A stretch of DNA of 64,000 bases. Origin: Flavobacteriales bacterium. Lineage in GTDB: Bacteria; Bacteroidota; Bacteroidia; Flavobacteriales_F; PHOS-HE28. The notes beneath the pieces are model-generated. The model was not told where the DNA came from. It made no database searches and worked only from the letters and a program-made list of their open reading frames with translations. This document shows positions 36,546-47,245 of the stretch, piece by piece (the stretch's first letter is position 1; each line of letters starts with the position of its first letter). Made by a program: the position numbers and the translations under genes. The DNA is taken from positions 3,854,271 through 3,918,270 of the forward strand of contig CP129489.1 in NCBI GenBank assembly GCA_030584065.1. The letters run 5' to 3'.

Positions 36546-36618
36546 ACGATCGTTAACGGCCCAGCAGGATCCCGAGGATCCGGCCATCATCCCGGCTGAT
36601 GCAAGGGCGCGGCCCGGT

Positions 36619-36626
36619 TAGCTTTG
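36619..36626 (+). promoter_or_regulatory. Predicted -7 promoter box for the DsbD gene pair
   Basis: TAGCTTTG is an exact TAnnTTTG match, ending 9 nt before ATG 36636. Confidence 0.55.
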
Positions 36627-36635
36627 CATCCGGTC

Positions 36636-37079
36636 ATGCTGCTCCTGTTCTCCCTCCTCGGCATCCTATGCGCGTCGGACCCAACGGGCCCGGTGAAGTG
36701 GAGGTTCGCGGCATCAGCGACGGGTGACGGCTATGTGCGCATCGACCTGCGGACGGAAGTGGAGGGGGGCTGGCACATCTATGCCACGGAGCTCCCCAGT
36801 GATGAGGGTCCCATCGCCACCGCCATCCGCTTCAAGGCATCCGAGGCTTTTGTGCTGGAAGGCGGCCTGGTCGAGCCCGAGCCCGTGGAGCAGTACGATC
36901 CCAATTTCGCGATGATGGTGCGCTATCATAGCGGATCACCCGCTTTCGTGCAGCGCATCAAGCCGCTCCGCCCTGGCGCCTTCGACGTGGAGGGCGAGGT
37001 GGAGTACATGGTGTGCAACGACAGGACCTGCCTGCCGCCTGTCGTGGTGCCCTTCAAACTGCGGGTGGAATCGATGTGA
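36636..37079 (+). CDS. Stand-alone DsbD N-terminal-domain protein
   Basis: A 147-residue exported protein with a short signal sequence (MLLLFSLLGILCASD). ATG 36636 is chosen over an in-frame TTG at 36624 because it lies after the promoter. The mature part is one copy of the DsbD alpha (N-terminal) immunoglobulin-like domain, with WHIYATELPSDEGPIATAI and the redox pair in YMVCNDRTCLPPVV, a CxxxxC pair as in the N-domain of DsbD. It precedes the full DsbD, which carries its own N-domain with the same motif (YMTCNDEMCLPP), so this is a duplicated domain. It probably accepts electrons from DsbD and passes them to periplasmic partners. 2-nt gap to dsbD. Confidence 0.8.
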   Translation: MLLLFSLLGILCASDPTGPVKWRFAASATGDGYVRIDLRTEVEGGWHIYATELPSDEGPIATAIRFKASEAFVLEGGLVEPEPVEQYDPNFAMMVRYHSGSPAFVQRIKPLRPGAFDVEGEVEYMVCNDRTCLPPVVVPFKLRVESM

Positions 37080-37081
37080 CC

Positions 37082-39142
37082 ATGCGAGTACTGCTGAAGC
37101 CCTCCCTGCTCCTGCTCCTTTCCATGCCATGGTCCATGGCCCGCGCGCAGTCCGGGGCCGAAGGGAATCCCGACCCTGTGAAGTGGTCCATCGCAGCCAA
37201 GGACATGGGCTCCGGGAAGTGGGCGCTGGAGTTCAATGCCGCCATCGCGCATGGATGGTCCATCTACTCCCAGAACAACTACGGCGACATGGGGCCCTGG
37301 CCCACCTCCATCGCAGTGGATCCGGCCGGCGGGGTGCAAGCGGAGGGGAAGGCCTCGGAGGATGGCGCCAAGGTGATCGAAGGCATGGATGCCGTCTTCG
37401 GCATGGAGGTGAAGAAGTTCAAGGAGTCGGCCACCTTCACGCAGCTCATCACCGCGGCCGATGCGGAGCGGCCCGTGACCGGCTTCTTCGAGTACATGAC
37501 CTGCAACGATGAGATGTGCCTGCCGCCCACCACGGTGTACTTCATCCTCGGGCTGGCTTCGGGCACCTACCAGCTCGGCGAGGTCTCCTTCGACCCCAAT
37601 GACCCCAAGTTCGCCGGCATCGCAACGCGGACGGATGCGGCCGAGCTGCGGATGCCGAACGTGGACCTGGACAATCCCGTGGTGCCCGATACCGGCGCGC
37701 GCAAGGAGAAGGAGAGCTCGCTGCTGTGGATCTTCATGCTGGGCTTCATCGGCGGGCTCGTAGCCCTGCTCACGCCTTGCGTGTTCCCGATGATCCCGCT
37801 CACGGTGAGCTTCTTCACCAAGAGCAGCCAGGACCGCGCCACGGGATTGAAGAACGCCCTCACCTACGGCGGCTTCATCTTCCTCATCTACCTGCTCTTC
37901 AGCCTGCCCTTCCATCTGCTGGGCAGCGTGAATCCGGAGATCTTCAACGAGATCAGCACCAACCCGTGGCTGAACATCGGCTTCTTCGTCATCTTCATCG
38001 TCTTCGCCATCTCCTTCTTCGGCTACTTCGAGATCACCCTGCCCAGCAGCTGGGTGAACAAGATGGATAGCAACGCCAGCAAGTTCGGCGGGCTCATCGG
38101 CACCTTCTTCATGGCGCTCACCCTGGCGCTGGTCTCCTTCAGCTGCACCGGTCCCATCCTGGGCTCGCTGCTGGCCGGTGCGCTCACGGCCGATGGCGGC
38201 GCGTGGCAGCTTACCGCGGGCATGGGCGGCTTCGGTTTCGCGCTGGCGCTGCCCTTCGGCCTCTTCGCCCTCTTTCCCGGCTGGCTCAACAGCCTGCCCC
38301 GCAGCGGCAGCTGGCTCAACAGCGTGAAGGTGGTGCTCGGCTTCGTGGAGGTGGCGCTCGCCTTCAAGTTCCTCAGCATGGCCGACCTGGTGATGAAGTG
38401 GGGCCTCGTGCCCTACGAGCTCTTCCTCGCCATCTGGGTCATCTGCGGCATCGGCATCGTGCTCTACCTCTTCGGCCGGATCCGCTTCCCGCACGACAGC
38501 CCGGTGAAGCGCTACACGCCCATGCGCATCTTCTTCATCACCGCCTTCGGCCTCTTCACCGCCTACATGGCCATGGGCTTCCGCTACGACGACAAGGCGC
38601 AAACCTGGGCGCCCGTGGGCCTGCTCAGCGGCATCTCGCCATCGCCCGGCTACAGCTGGATCTATCCCACCGAATGCCCGGCGGGTCTCACCTGCTTCCA
38701 CGACCTGGAGAGCGGCATGGCCGAGGCCAGGCGCAGCGGGAAGCCCCTGCTCATCGACTTCACCGGCTACGGCTGCGCCAACTGCCGCAAGATGGAGGAC
38801 TATGTGTGGCCGGTGCCCGAGATCAACCGCCTGATCAATGACCAGTATGTGCTGGTATCGCTTTACGTGGATGCGAAGGCCGAGCTGCCCAAGGAGGAGC
38901 AGTTCATCTACGAGACCAGCAACGGCACCAAGAAGCCCATCCTCACCGTGGGGAACAAATGGGCCACCCTGCAGACCGAGACCTTCAAGAGCGCCACGCA
39001 GCCGCTCTACGCGCTGCTGAGCCCCGACGGCAAGCTGCTCACCGACCCCGTAGGCTACACCCCGGCGGTGGAGGACTACAAGGCCTTCCTGGAGCGCGGT
39101 GTGCAGGGCATGCAGGTGCTGGGGCAGCAGGCGGGGAGGTAG
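37082..39142 (+). CDS. dsbD: Thiol:disulfide interchange protein DsbD (protein-disulfide reductase)
   Basis: A 686-residue membrane protein that carries electrons from cytoplasmic thioredoxin across the inner membrane. Domains in order: signal peptide; N-terminal alpha domain (residues about 25-160, YMTCNDEMCLPP); a membrane part with eight predicted helices containing the two redox cysteines in LTPCVFPMIPL and FSCTGPILGSLL; and a thioredoxin-like C-terminal domain with GYGCANCRKMEDYVW around residue 560. ATG 37082 is chosen, as the frame is open upstream only through the previous gene. The membrane helices 2-7 are the CcdA-like core. It works in reducing periplasmic proteins and in cytochrome maturation. 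Confidence 0.95.
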   Translation: MRVLLKPSLLLLLSMPWSMARAQSGAEGNPDPVKWSIAAKDMGSGKWALEFNAAIAHGWSIYSQNNYGDMGPWPTSIAVDPAGGVQAEGKASEDGAKVIEGMDAVFGMEVKKFKESATFTQLITAADAERPVTGFFEYMTCNDEMCLPPTTVYFILGLASGTYQLGEVSFDPNDPKFAGIATRTDAAELRMPNVDLDNPVVPDTGARKEKESSLLWIFMLGFIGGLVALLTPCVFPMIPLTVSFFTKSSQDRATGLKNALTYGGFIFLIYLLFSLPFHLLGSVNPEIFNEISTNPWLNIGFFVIFIVFAISFFGYFEITLPSSWVNKMDSNASKFGGLIGTFFMALTLALVSFSCTGPILGSLLAGALTADGGAWQLTAGMGGFGFALALPFGLFALFPGWLNSLPRSGSWLNSVKVVLGFVEVALAFKFLSMADLVMKWGLVPYELFLAIWVICGIGIVLYLFGRIRFPHDSPVKRYTPMRIFFITAFGLFTAYMAMGFRYDDKAQTWAPVGLLSGISPSPGYSWIYPTECPAGLTCFHDLESGMAEARRSGKPLLIDFTGYGCANCRKMEDYVWPVPEINRLINDQYVLVSLYVDAKAELPKEEQFIYETSNGTKKPILTVGNKWATLQTETFKSATQPLYALLSPDGKLLTDPVGYTPAVEDYKAFLERGVQGMQVLGQQAGR

Positions 39143-39206
39143 GTTCGTCGTTCGTTGAAGGGTGCTTGGTTCTTCGGCTGTCGCTTGCCATATTGAGCGT
39201 CCGTGC
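39143..39206. repeat. Possible degenerate heptad-unit remnant after dsbD
   Basis: Directly after the dsbD stop, the sequence reads GTTCGTC, GTTCGTT, GAAGGGT, GCTTGGT, TCTTCGG, loosely periodic at 7 bp, like one arm of the elements at 5684 and 16622, but no complementary second arm is present. It might be a decayed element; it could also be chance. Confidence 0.3.
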
Positions 39207-39227
39207 CTTGACGAAATATCCGTCAAG
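39207..39227. promoter_or_regulatory. Inverted repeat upstream of ORF6N gene, candidate operator
   Basis: CTTGACG (39207-39213) and CGTCAAG (39221-39227) are perfect 7-bp arms around a 7-nt spacer, 10 nt before the ORF6N start codon. The CTTGAC/GTCAAG ends recur in the palindrome inside the gene. Confidence 0.55.
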
Positions 39228-39237
39228 ATGGGAGGCC

Positions 39238-39768
39238 ATGAAGGAAGAACTGGATGTACCGGATGAAGCCATCGCCGCGCAGATCCACTGGATACGCGGA
39301 CAGAAGGTGATACTGGCGCATGACCTGGCGGCGCTGTATGGTGTGCCTACCTACCGCCTGAACGAAGCCGTGAAACGGAACATGACACGGTTCCCTGAGG
39401 ACTTCATGTTCGCCCTGACCACCGAAGAGTGGTCCAACTTGACATCGCAATTTGCGATGTCAAGTGAATGGGGAGGCCGGCGCCGACCGCCCTTTGCCTT
39501 CAGCGAGCACGGTGTGCTGATGCTCTCCAGCGTGCTCAATAGCGAGCGCGCGATCGCCGTGAACATCCGAATCGTCCGGGTCTTCGTGCGCCTGAGCCGA
39601 TTGCTGCAGAGCGATCAGGACCTGCAGCGGCGAATGGCGCAGATGGAAGAGCGGCAAACCACCAGCGAGGATGCCTTGGCCGAGCTCTTCGCCGCCGTGA
39701 AGCAGCTCATGGCCAAGCCCGCCCACGACCGCAAGCGGCTCGGCTACAAAGGGGGCGACGATGTTTGA
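39238..39768 (+). CDS. ORF6N-domain (KilA-N/antirepressor-like) DNA-binding protein
   Basis: A 176-residue protein. ATG 39238 (MKEELDVPDEAIAAQIHWIR) is chosen because it begins the ORF6N domain and lies just after an inverted repeat. The domain covers residues about 10-120, with the family phrases KVILAHDLAALYGVPTYRLNE, RFPEDFMFALTTEEW and PFAFSEHGVLMLSSVLNS. A coiled-coil-like C-terminal part follows (QRRMAQMEERQTTSEDAL). ORF6N proteins are related to phage antirepressors and are scattered in Bacteroidota chromosomes, often moved horizontally; no phage gene is near. The coding sequence contains a perfect 29-bp palindrome. 15 nt before gmhA. Confidence 0.85.
   Translation: MKEELDVPDEAIAAQIHWIRGQKVILAHDLAALYGVPTYRLNEAVKRNMTRFPEDFMFALTTEEWSNLTSQFAMSSEWGGRRRPPFAFSEHGVLMLSSVLNSERAIAVNIRIVRVFVRLSRLLQSDQDLQRRMAQMEERQTTSEDALAELFAAVKQLMAKPAHDRKRLGYKGGDDV
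39437..39465. repeat. Perfect 14-bp-arm palindrome inside ORF6N coding sequence
   Basis: Arms 39437-39450 and 39452-39465 are exactly complementary around a single T at 39451. The arms begin with ACTTGACATCGCAA. The run encodes LTSQFAMS, at a conserved part of the ORF6N domain. The DNA symmetry is far beyond what coding would require. Confidence 0.9.
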
Positions 39769-39783
39769 CGCATCTTCGCGGTA

Positions 39784-40386
39784 ATGAGCACCGACGCCCG
39801 CGTCCGATCGCACTTCACCGAGGCCGCTGAAGTCCTTCAGCGCTTCCTGGCCGACCCCGCCAACATCGCCGCGGTGGAGCAAGCCGCTGCCTTCATGAGC
39901 TATTGCCTGAAGCAGGGCGCCAAGGTGATCAGCTGCGGCAATGGCGGCAGCATGTGCGATGCCATGCACTTCGCCGAGGAGCTCACCGGCCGCTACCGCG
40001 ACGATCGTCCGCCCATCGCCGCCATCAGCATCAGCGATCCCAGCCACCTCACCTGCGTGGGCAACGACCACGGCTTCGAGCAGGTGTTCGCGCGCTTCGT
40101 GCAAGCGCATGGCAGGGAAGGGGACGTGCTGCTCGCCATCAGCACCAGCGGCAACAGCCCCAACGTGCTCCGCGCCGCCGAGGTGGCCCGGGCGAAGGGC
40201 ATGCACGTGATCGGCCTCACCGGCAAGGATGGCGGCAAGCTGGCCGACCTCTGCACCGTGGAGGTGCGCGTGCCGCACAACGGATACGCCGACCGCATCC
40301 AGGAGGTGCACATCAAGGTCATCCACGCATTCATCGACCACATCGAGCGCGACCTGGCCGAGCCGGCGCGCAAGGACCGGTATTGA
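39784..40386 (+). CDS. gmhA: D-sedoheptulose 7-phosphate isomerase (SIS domain)
   Basis: A 200-residue SIS-domain enzyme making D-glycero-D-manno-heptose 7-phosphate for LPS inner-core or glycan heptose. ATG 39784 gives the family's usual length (about 190-200). Motifs include [20 protein letters not shown], where the Asp/Glu and His shape the active site, [31 protein letters not shown] and [19 protein letters not shown]. It is followed 1 nt later by the ComM/YifB gene. A phospho-heptose route suits the many envelope genes nearby, but later pathway enzymes (hldE etc.) are not in the window. Confidence 0.92.
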   Translation: MSTDARVRSHFTEAAEVLQRFLADPANIAAVEQAAAFMSYCLKQGAKVISCGNGGSMCDAMHFAEELTGRYRDDRPPIAAISISDPSHLTCVGNDHGFEQVFARFVQAHGREGDVLLAISTSGNSPNVLRAAEVARAKGMHVIGLTGKDGGKLADLCTVEVRVPHNGYADRIQEVHIKVIHAFIDHIERDLAEPARKDRY

Positions 40387-40387
40387 G

Positions 40388-41926
40388 ATGCTCGTCAAGG
40401 TATACGGAGCCGCCGTCTTCGGCATCAACGCCACCATCGTCACCGCCGAGGTGAATGTGGAGAACGGCGCCTTCTTCCAGCTCGTGGGCCTGCCCGACAG
40501 TGCTGTGAAGGAGAGCCAGCAGCGCATGGATGCAGCGCTGCGCAACAACGGGCTCTATGCCCCGCGCGGCAAGGGCGTCACCATCAACCTCGCGCCGGCG
40601 GACATCCGCAAGGAGGGCACGGCTTACGACCTGCCCTTGGCCACAGGGCTGCTCTGCGCCACCAACCAAGCACCCGTCGAGTTGCTCGAGACGCATCTCG
40701 TCATGGGCGAACTCAGCCTCGATGGCGGTGTGCGTCCGATCAAGGGCGCGTTGCCGATCGCGCTCGAAGCGAAGAAGAACGGTTTCAAGGGAATCATCCT
40801 GCCGGCTGCCAATGCAAGGGAAGCGGCGATCGTCACCGGCCTGGATGTGTACGGTGTGGAGCATCTGCGCGAAGTGGTGGATCTGTTGCATGGCCGCAGC
40901 GGCTTGCAGCCCATCGTGGTGAACATCGAGGAGGAGTTCGCCAACAGCAGCCGCACCTATCCGGTGGACATCGCCGATGTGAAAGGGCAGGAGAACATCA
41001 AGCGCGCCTTCGAGATCGCGGCGGCGGGCGGCCACAACATCATCCTCATCGGTCCGCCGGGCGCGGGCAAGACGATGCTCGCCAAGCGGCTGCCCACCAT
41101 CCTGCCACCGCTCACCATCGACGAGGCGCTGGAGACCACCAAGATCCACAGCGTGGCCGGCAAGCTGCGCAAGGAGGACAGCCTCCTCAGCGTGCGCCCG
41201 TATCGCAGCCCGCACCACACCATCAGCGATGTGGCCCTCGTGGGCGGCGGTTCCTTCCCGCAGCCGGGCGAGATCAGCCTGGCGCACAATGGCGTGCTCT
41301 TCCTCGATGAGCTGCCCGAGTTCAAGCGGCAGGTGCTGGAAGTGCTGCGCCAGCCCTTGGAGGACCGCGTGGTCACCATCAGCCGGGCGAAGTTCACGGT
41401 GGAGTATCCGGCCAGCTTCATGCTGGTAGCTGCGATGAACCCGTGCCCCTGCGGCTACTACAACCATCCCGAGAAGGAGTGCGTGTGCGCGCCGGGCGTG
41501 GTGCAGAAGTACCTGAACAAGGTGAGCGGACCGCTGCTCGACCGCATCGACATCCACATCGAGGTGACGCCCGTACCCTTCAGCGAGCTAAGCGCCGAGC
41601 GCCCCAGCGAGAGGAGCGCCGACATGCGCGAGCGCGTGATCACCGCGCGACGCGTGCAGCAGGAACGCTACGCGGGAAAGAAGATCCATTGCAACGCGCA
41701 GATGGGCAGCAAGGAGCTCCGCGAGATCTGCCGCATCGATGCCGCCGGCAAGGCTCTGCTTGAGAAGGCCATGGAACGCCTCGGCCTGAGCGCTCGCGCC
41801 TATGACCGCATCCTGAAAGTGGCGCGCACCATCGCCGACATGGCGGGCAGTCCGGACATCCGCACCGAGCACCTTGCCGAGGCCATCCAGTACCGGAGTT
41901 TGGACCGGGAAGGGTGGGCGGGGTGA
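40388..41926 (+). CDS. comM: YifB-family Mg-chelatase-like AAA ATPase (ComM)
   Basis: A 512-residue AAA+ ATPase; the ComM homologue is a branch-migration helicase that aids integration of donor DNA during natural transformation. ATG 40388 begins the family's N-terminus ([18 protein letters not shown]), a Lon-like ribosomal S5-fold domain at residues about 1-170. The AAA module follows: Walker [32 protein letters not shown], Walker [13 protein letters not shown], and a zinc-type [15 protein letters not shown] loop. The C-terminal Mg-chelatase subdomain has [18 protein letters not shown]. Overlaps the end of gmhA by none (1-nt gap). Other competence genes are not visible. Confidence 0.93.
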   Translation: MLVKVYGAAVFGINATIVTAEVNVENGAFFQLVGLPDSAVKESQQRMDAALRNNGLYAPRGKGVTINLAPADIRKEGTAYDLPLATGLLCATNQAPVELLETHLVMGELSLDGGVRPIKGALPIALEAKKNGFKGIILPAANAREAAIVTGLDVYGVEHLREVVDLLHGRSGLQPIVVNIEEEFANSSRTYPVDIADVKGQENIKRAFEIAAAGGHNIILIGPPGAGKTMLAKRLPTILPPLTIDEALETTKIHSVAGKLRKEDSLLSVRPYRSPHHTISDVALVGGGSFPQPGEISLAHNGVLFLDELPEFKRQVLEVLRQPLEDRVVTISRAKFTVEYPASFMLVAAMNPCPCGYYNHPEKECVCAPGVVQKYLNKVSGPLLDRIDIHIEVTPVPFSELSAERPSERSADMRERVITARRVQQERYAGKKIHCNAQMGSKELREICRIDAAGKALLEKAMERLGLSARAYDRILKVARTIADMAGSPDIRTEHLAEAIQYRSLDREGWAG

Positions 41927-41989
41927 GTGCGACTGTAACCCGGGCAGCTGCCATTGCGTTGGAGGGGCCAGACCTCAAGCCAACGCACC

Positions 41990-42691
41990 GTGAGAACCCC
42001 GCACCTCTTCCTGCTCCTGTTCCTGTCGGCGCCGCTCGCATCGCTCAGCGCACAGGGGCCCGGCGGCGATGAGCAGCGCCAGTACCTCAGCGAGGTGCTG
42101 GTGCCCACCGCGAAGAAGAAGGCGGCCTATTACCGGGAGGCGGCAGGCAGGGAGGGCGACCTGTTCATCGGCAAGACCTTCACCGTGGATGGCAAGCTGA
42201 AGGCGGAGGGCACCTACCGTGATGCGGCGATGAATCAGCCGCACGGGAGCTTCGTGTTCTACCATCCGAACGGCCGTGTGGAGAGCCGGGGCGAATACAT
42301 CAATGGCAATAAGGCGGGCGTGTGGGAGCGATTCGATGCATGGGGTCAGCCCTTGGCCGAGAAGATCTACAACCCTGAGCCGTTGGCCAACATCGTGTAT
42401 ACCCGCGCGCAGACCATGCCGCAGTTCCGGGACGGCGACCAGCGGGCGCTGGTGCGGTATGTGAGGACCAAGGTGGAGTCACAGGCCAACCGCAAGGTGA
42501 AAGGCTCCTACACCACCACCTTCATCGTGGAGAAGGATGGGTCGCTGAGCGATGTGAAGGTGATTGAGGGGCAGGACGACCGCATCGGTGAGCAGGTGGC
42601 AGGTGCCATCAAGAGCACCGAGCCGTGGACCCCCGGCGCCGATAAGGGCCAACCCGTGCGCGTGCAGATGCGCGTGCCCGTGCAGTTCTAG
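41990..42691 (+). CDS. TonB C-terminal-domain protein with MORN-like repeats
   Basis: A 233-residue exported protein. GTG 41990 starts a signal peptide (LFLLLFLSAPLASLSAQ) and is favoured over TTG 41954. The middle, residues about 55-120, has repeats of the MORN/toxin-antitoxin style (GKLKAEGTYRDAAMNQPHG; GRVESRGEYINGNKAGVWE). The last ~80 residues form a TonB-box-binding fold (YTTTFIVEKDGSLSDVKVIEG; VRVQMRVPVQF). Without an N-terminal membrane anchor it is not a classic TonB; similar proteins in Bacteroidota may serve as periplasmic adaptors. A likely terminator hairpin follows at 42719. Function beyond the domains is unknown. Confidence 0.75.
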   Translation: MRTPHLFLLLFLSAPLASLSAQGPGGDEQRQYLSEVLVPTAKKKAAYYREAAGREGDLFIGKTFTVDGKLKAEGTYRDAAMNQPHGSFVFYHPNGRVESRGEYINGNKAGVWERFDAWGQPLAEKIYNPEPLANIVYTRAQTMPQFRDGDQRALVRYVRTKVESQANRKVKGSYTTTFIVEKDGSLSDVKVIEGQDDRIGEQVAGAIKSTEPWTPGADKGQPVRVQMRVPVQF

Positions 42692-42718
42692 AACCAAGTT
42701 CCATACACCATAGCTGTG

Positions 42719-42742
42719 GCGCCGACCCCGTAAGGTCGGCGC
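42719..42742. terminator. Perfect hairpin between convergent genes
   Basis: GCGCCGACC (42719-42727) and GGTCGGCGC (42734-42742) form a 9-bp stem with a 6-nt loop. It lies between the TonB-like gene and secA, which converge, so it could terminate both. There is no strong U-tract. Confidence 0.65.
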
Positions 42743-42794
42743 TCGGCATTTGCGGGCGCAGGGTCAGCCGCAGGCTGGCCGGCCCTTCAGCGGC

Positions 42795-46178
<3,384 letters not shown>

Positions 46179-46196
46179 GTGCGGGGTCGATTGGCT

Positions 46197-46217
46197 GCGC
46201 GCTCGTTGGGCGCGCGC
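46197..46217 (-). promoter_or_regulatory. secA: GC hairpin in the secA leader
   Basis: GCGCGC at 46197-46202 and 46212-46217 are complementary around a 9-nt loop, between the promoter box and the ATG at 46178. Could modulate secA translation; it may be chance in GC-rich DNA. Confidence 0.35.
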
Positions 46218-46227
46218 GGAAGGGTGG

Positions 46228-46235
46228 CAAAGGTA
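46228..46235 (-). promoter_or_regulatory. Predicted -7 promoter box for secA
   Basis: The minus strand reads TACCTTTG, an exact match to TAnnTTTG, 49 nt before ATG 46178. No TTG at the right distance. Confidence 0.55.
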
Positions 46236-46298
46236 GCCGCCTGCGCCGAGCACAGACCCTGCCGGAACGGCGGCGCTGACAGGTCGTCAGGTGAATGA

Positions 46299-46324
46299 CG
46301 AACCCCGCCGTGGGGCGGGGTTCG
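46299..46324 (-). terminator. Perfect 11-bp stem hairpin after the DUF2795 gene
   Basis: CGAACCCCGCC (46299-46309) and GGCGGGGTTCG (46314-46324) pair fully around a 4-nt loop. It lies 21 nt past the DUF2795 stop and before the secA promoter, separating the two units. Confidence 0.8.
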
Positions 46325-46345
46325 GGAAGCGGTCGTGACGGGGGC

Positions 46346-46567
46346 TCAGTACTCGTCCTCGTTGAAGAAGAAGTCCTCCTTCGAGGGGTAGTCCGGCCAG
46401 ATGTCCTCGATGCTCTCGAAGACCTCTTCCTCGTCCTCGATGGCCTGCAGGTTCTCCACCACCTCGAGCGGGGCACCGGTGCGCATGGCGAAATCGATGA
46501 GCTCCTCCTTGGTGGCCGGCCAGGGCGCATCCTCCAGGTAGGAGGCGAGTTCGAGGGTCCAGTACAT
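46346..46567 (-). CDS. DUF2795 domain protein
   Basis: A 73-residue acidic protein. ATG 46567 (MYWTLELASYLEDAPWPATK) is chosen; an open frame continues upstream for 91 codons but is Pro/Arg-rich junk. The helical DUF2795 fold is followed by a strongly conserved acidic C-terminus (PDYPSKEDFFFNEDEY). Close relatives occur widely in Bacteroidota as single small genes. Function unknown. A TATATTTG box 35 nt upstream and a hairpin terminator after the stop show it is its own transcription unit. Confidence 0.88.
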   Translation of the reverse strand: MYWTLELASYLEDAPWPATKEELIDFAMRTGAPLEVVENLQAIEDEEEVFESIEDIWPDYPSKEDFFFNEDEY

Positions 46568-46602
46568 CTGCGGTCCTGTTGAGGTTTTCCGTAAAACGGG
46601 CG

Positions 46603-46610
46603 CAAATATA
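46603..46610 (-). promoter_or_regulatory. Predicted -7 promoter box for the DUF2795 gene
   Basis: The minus strand reads TATATTTG, an exact TAnnTTTG match, identical to the box before gcvP, 35 nt upstream of ATG 46567. Confidence 0.6.
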
Positions 46611-46674
46611 GACGGATGAGCACGCGGCGCACGGGGACTTTTCAACGGCTGTTCAGGCCCCGGCATGGCCGCGC

Positions 46675-47226
46675 TCAGCGGTGAGGGTGCCACGGGGTGT
46701 CCGGTACGCCGTGGGCCTTGCCGAGCAGCCGGGCCAGCACGAAGAAGTAGTCGGAGAGGCGGTTGAGGTAGCGCACGATGACCGGGTCGACCGCGGCGCC
46801 CGCAGCGAGCTGTACCACGCGGCGCTCGGCACGGCGGCACACGGTGCGGCAGATGTGGGCCTGGCTCACCGCCGGGTGGCCCCCTGGCAGGATGAAGCTC
46901 CGCATGGGTTCCAGCTCACGGTCCATGGCATCCATGCCCTGCTCGAGCGCGGCGATGTCCGCTTCCGCGATGGCTGGGACCTTGAATCGCTCGCGTTCCT
47001 CTGCGCTCCGGCTGGCCAGGTGGCTGCCGATGGTGAAGAGCGTGCGCTGGATGGTGAGGAGCGGTTCGGCATGGGACGGACCGGCCAGGTCGCGCAGCAT
47101 GCCCGCGTGGCTGTTCAATTCATCCACGGTGCCATAGGCCTCGATGCGCGGGTCGTCCTTGGAGACGCGCACGCCGCCGAGGAGCCCGGTATCGCCCTTG
47201 TCGCCGGTTCTGGTGTAGATCTTCAT
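46675..47226 (-). CDS. ATP:cob(I)alamin adenosyltransferase, PduO type
   Basis: A 183-residue trimeric enzyme that adds the adenosyl group to cobalamin. ATG 47226 starts with the PduO hallmark MKIYTRTGDKGDTGLLGG, the ATP-binding loop, followed by RIEAYGTVDELNSHAGMLRD. The second conserved block is near the C-terminus: CRRAERRVVQL and VRYLNRLSDYFFVLARLLG. Length matches the family. Presence suggests a cobalamin-dependent enzyme such as methylmalonyl-CoA mutase elsewhere in the genome. 19 nt after the T9SS cargo gene stop, so the two may be co-transcribed. Confidence 0.94.
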   Translation of the reverse strand: MKIYTRTGDKGDTGLLGGVRVSKDDPRIEAYGTVDELNSHAGMLRDLAGPSHAEPLLTIQRTLFTIGSHLASRSAEERERFKVPAIAEADIAALEQGMDAMDRELEPMRSFILPGGHPAVSQAHICRTVCRRAERRVVQLAAGAAVDPVIVRYLNRLSDYFFVLARLLGKAHGVPDTPWHPHR

Positions 47227-47245
47227 GGGTTCGGGTTCGCAGGGC

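Noticed and set aside
36556..36582. Two GGATCC copies 3 nt apart after the small protein gene
   Set aside because: Short palindromic hexamer repeated once; no larger symmetry or regulatory context.
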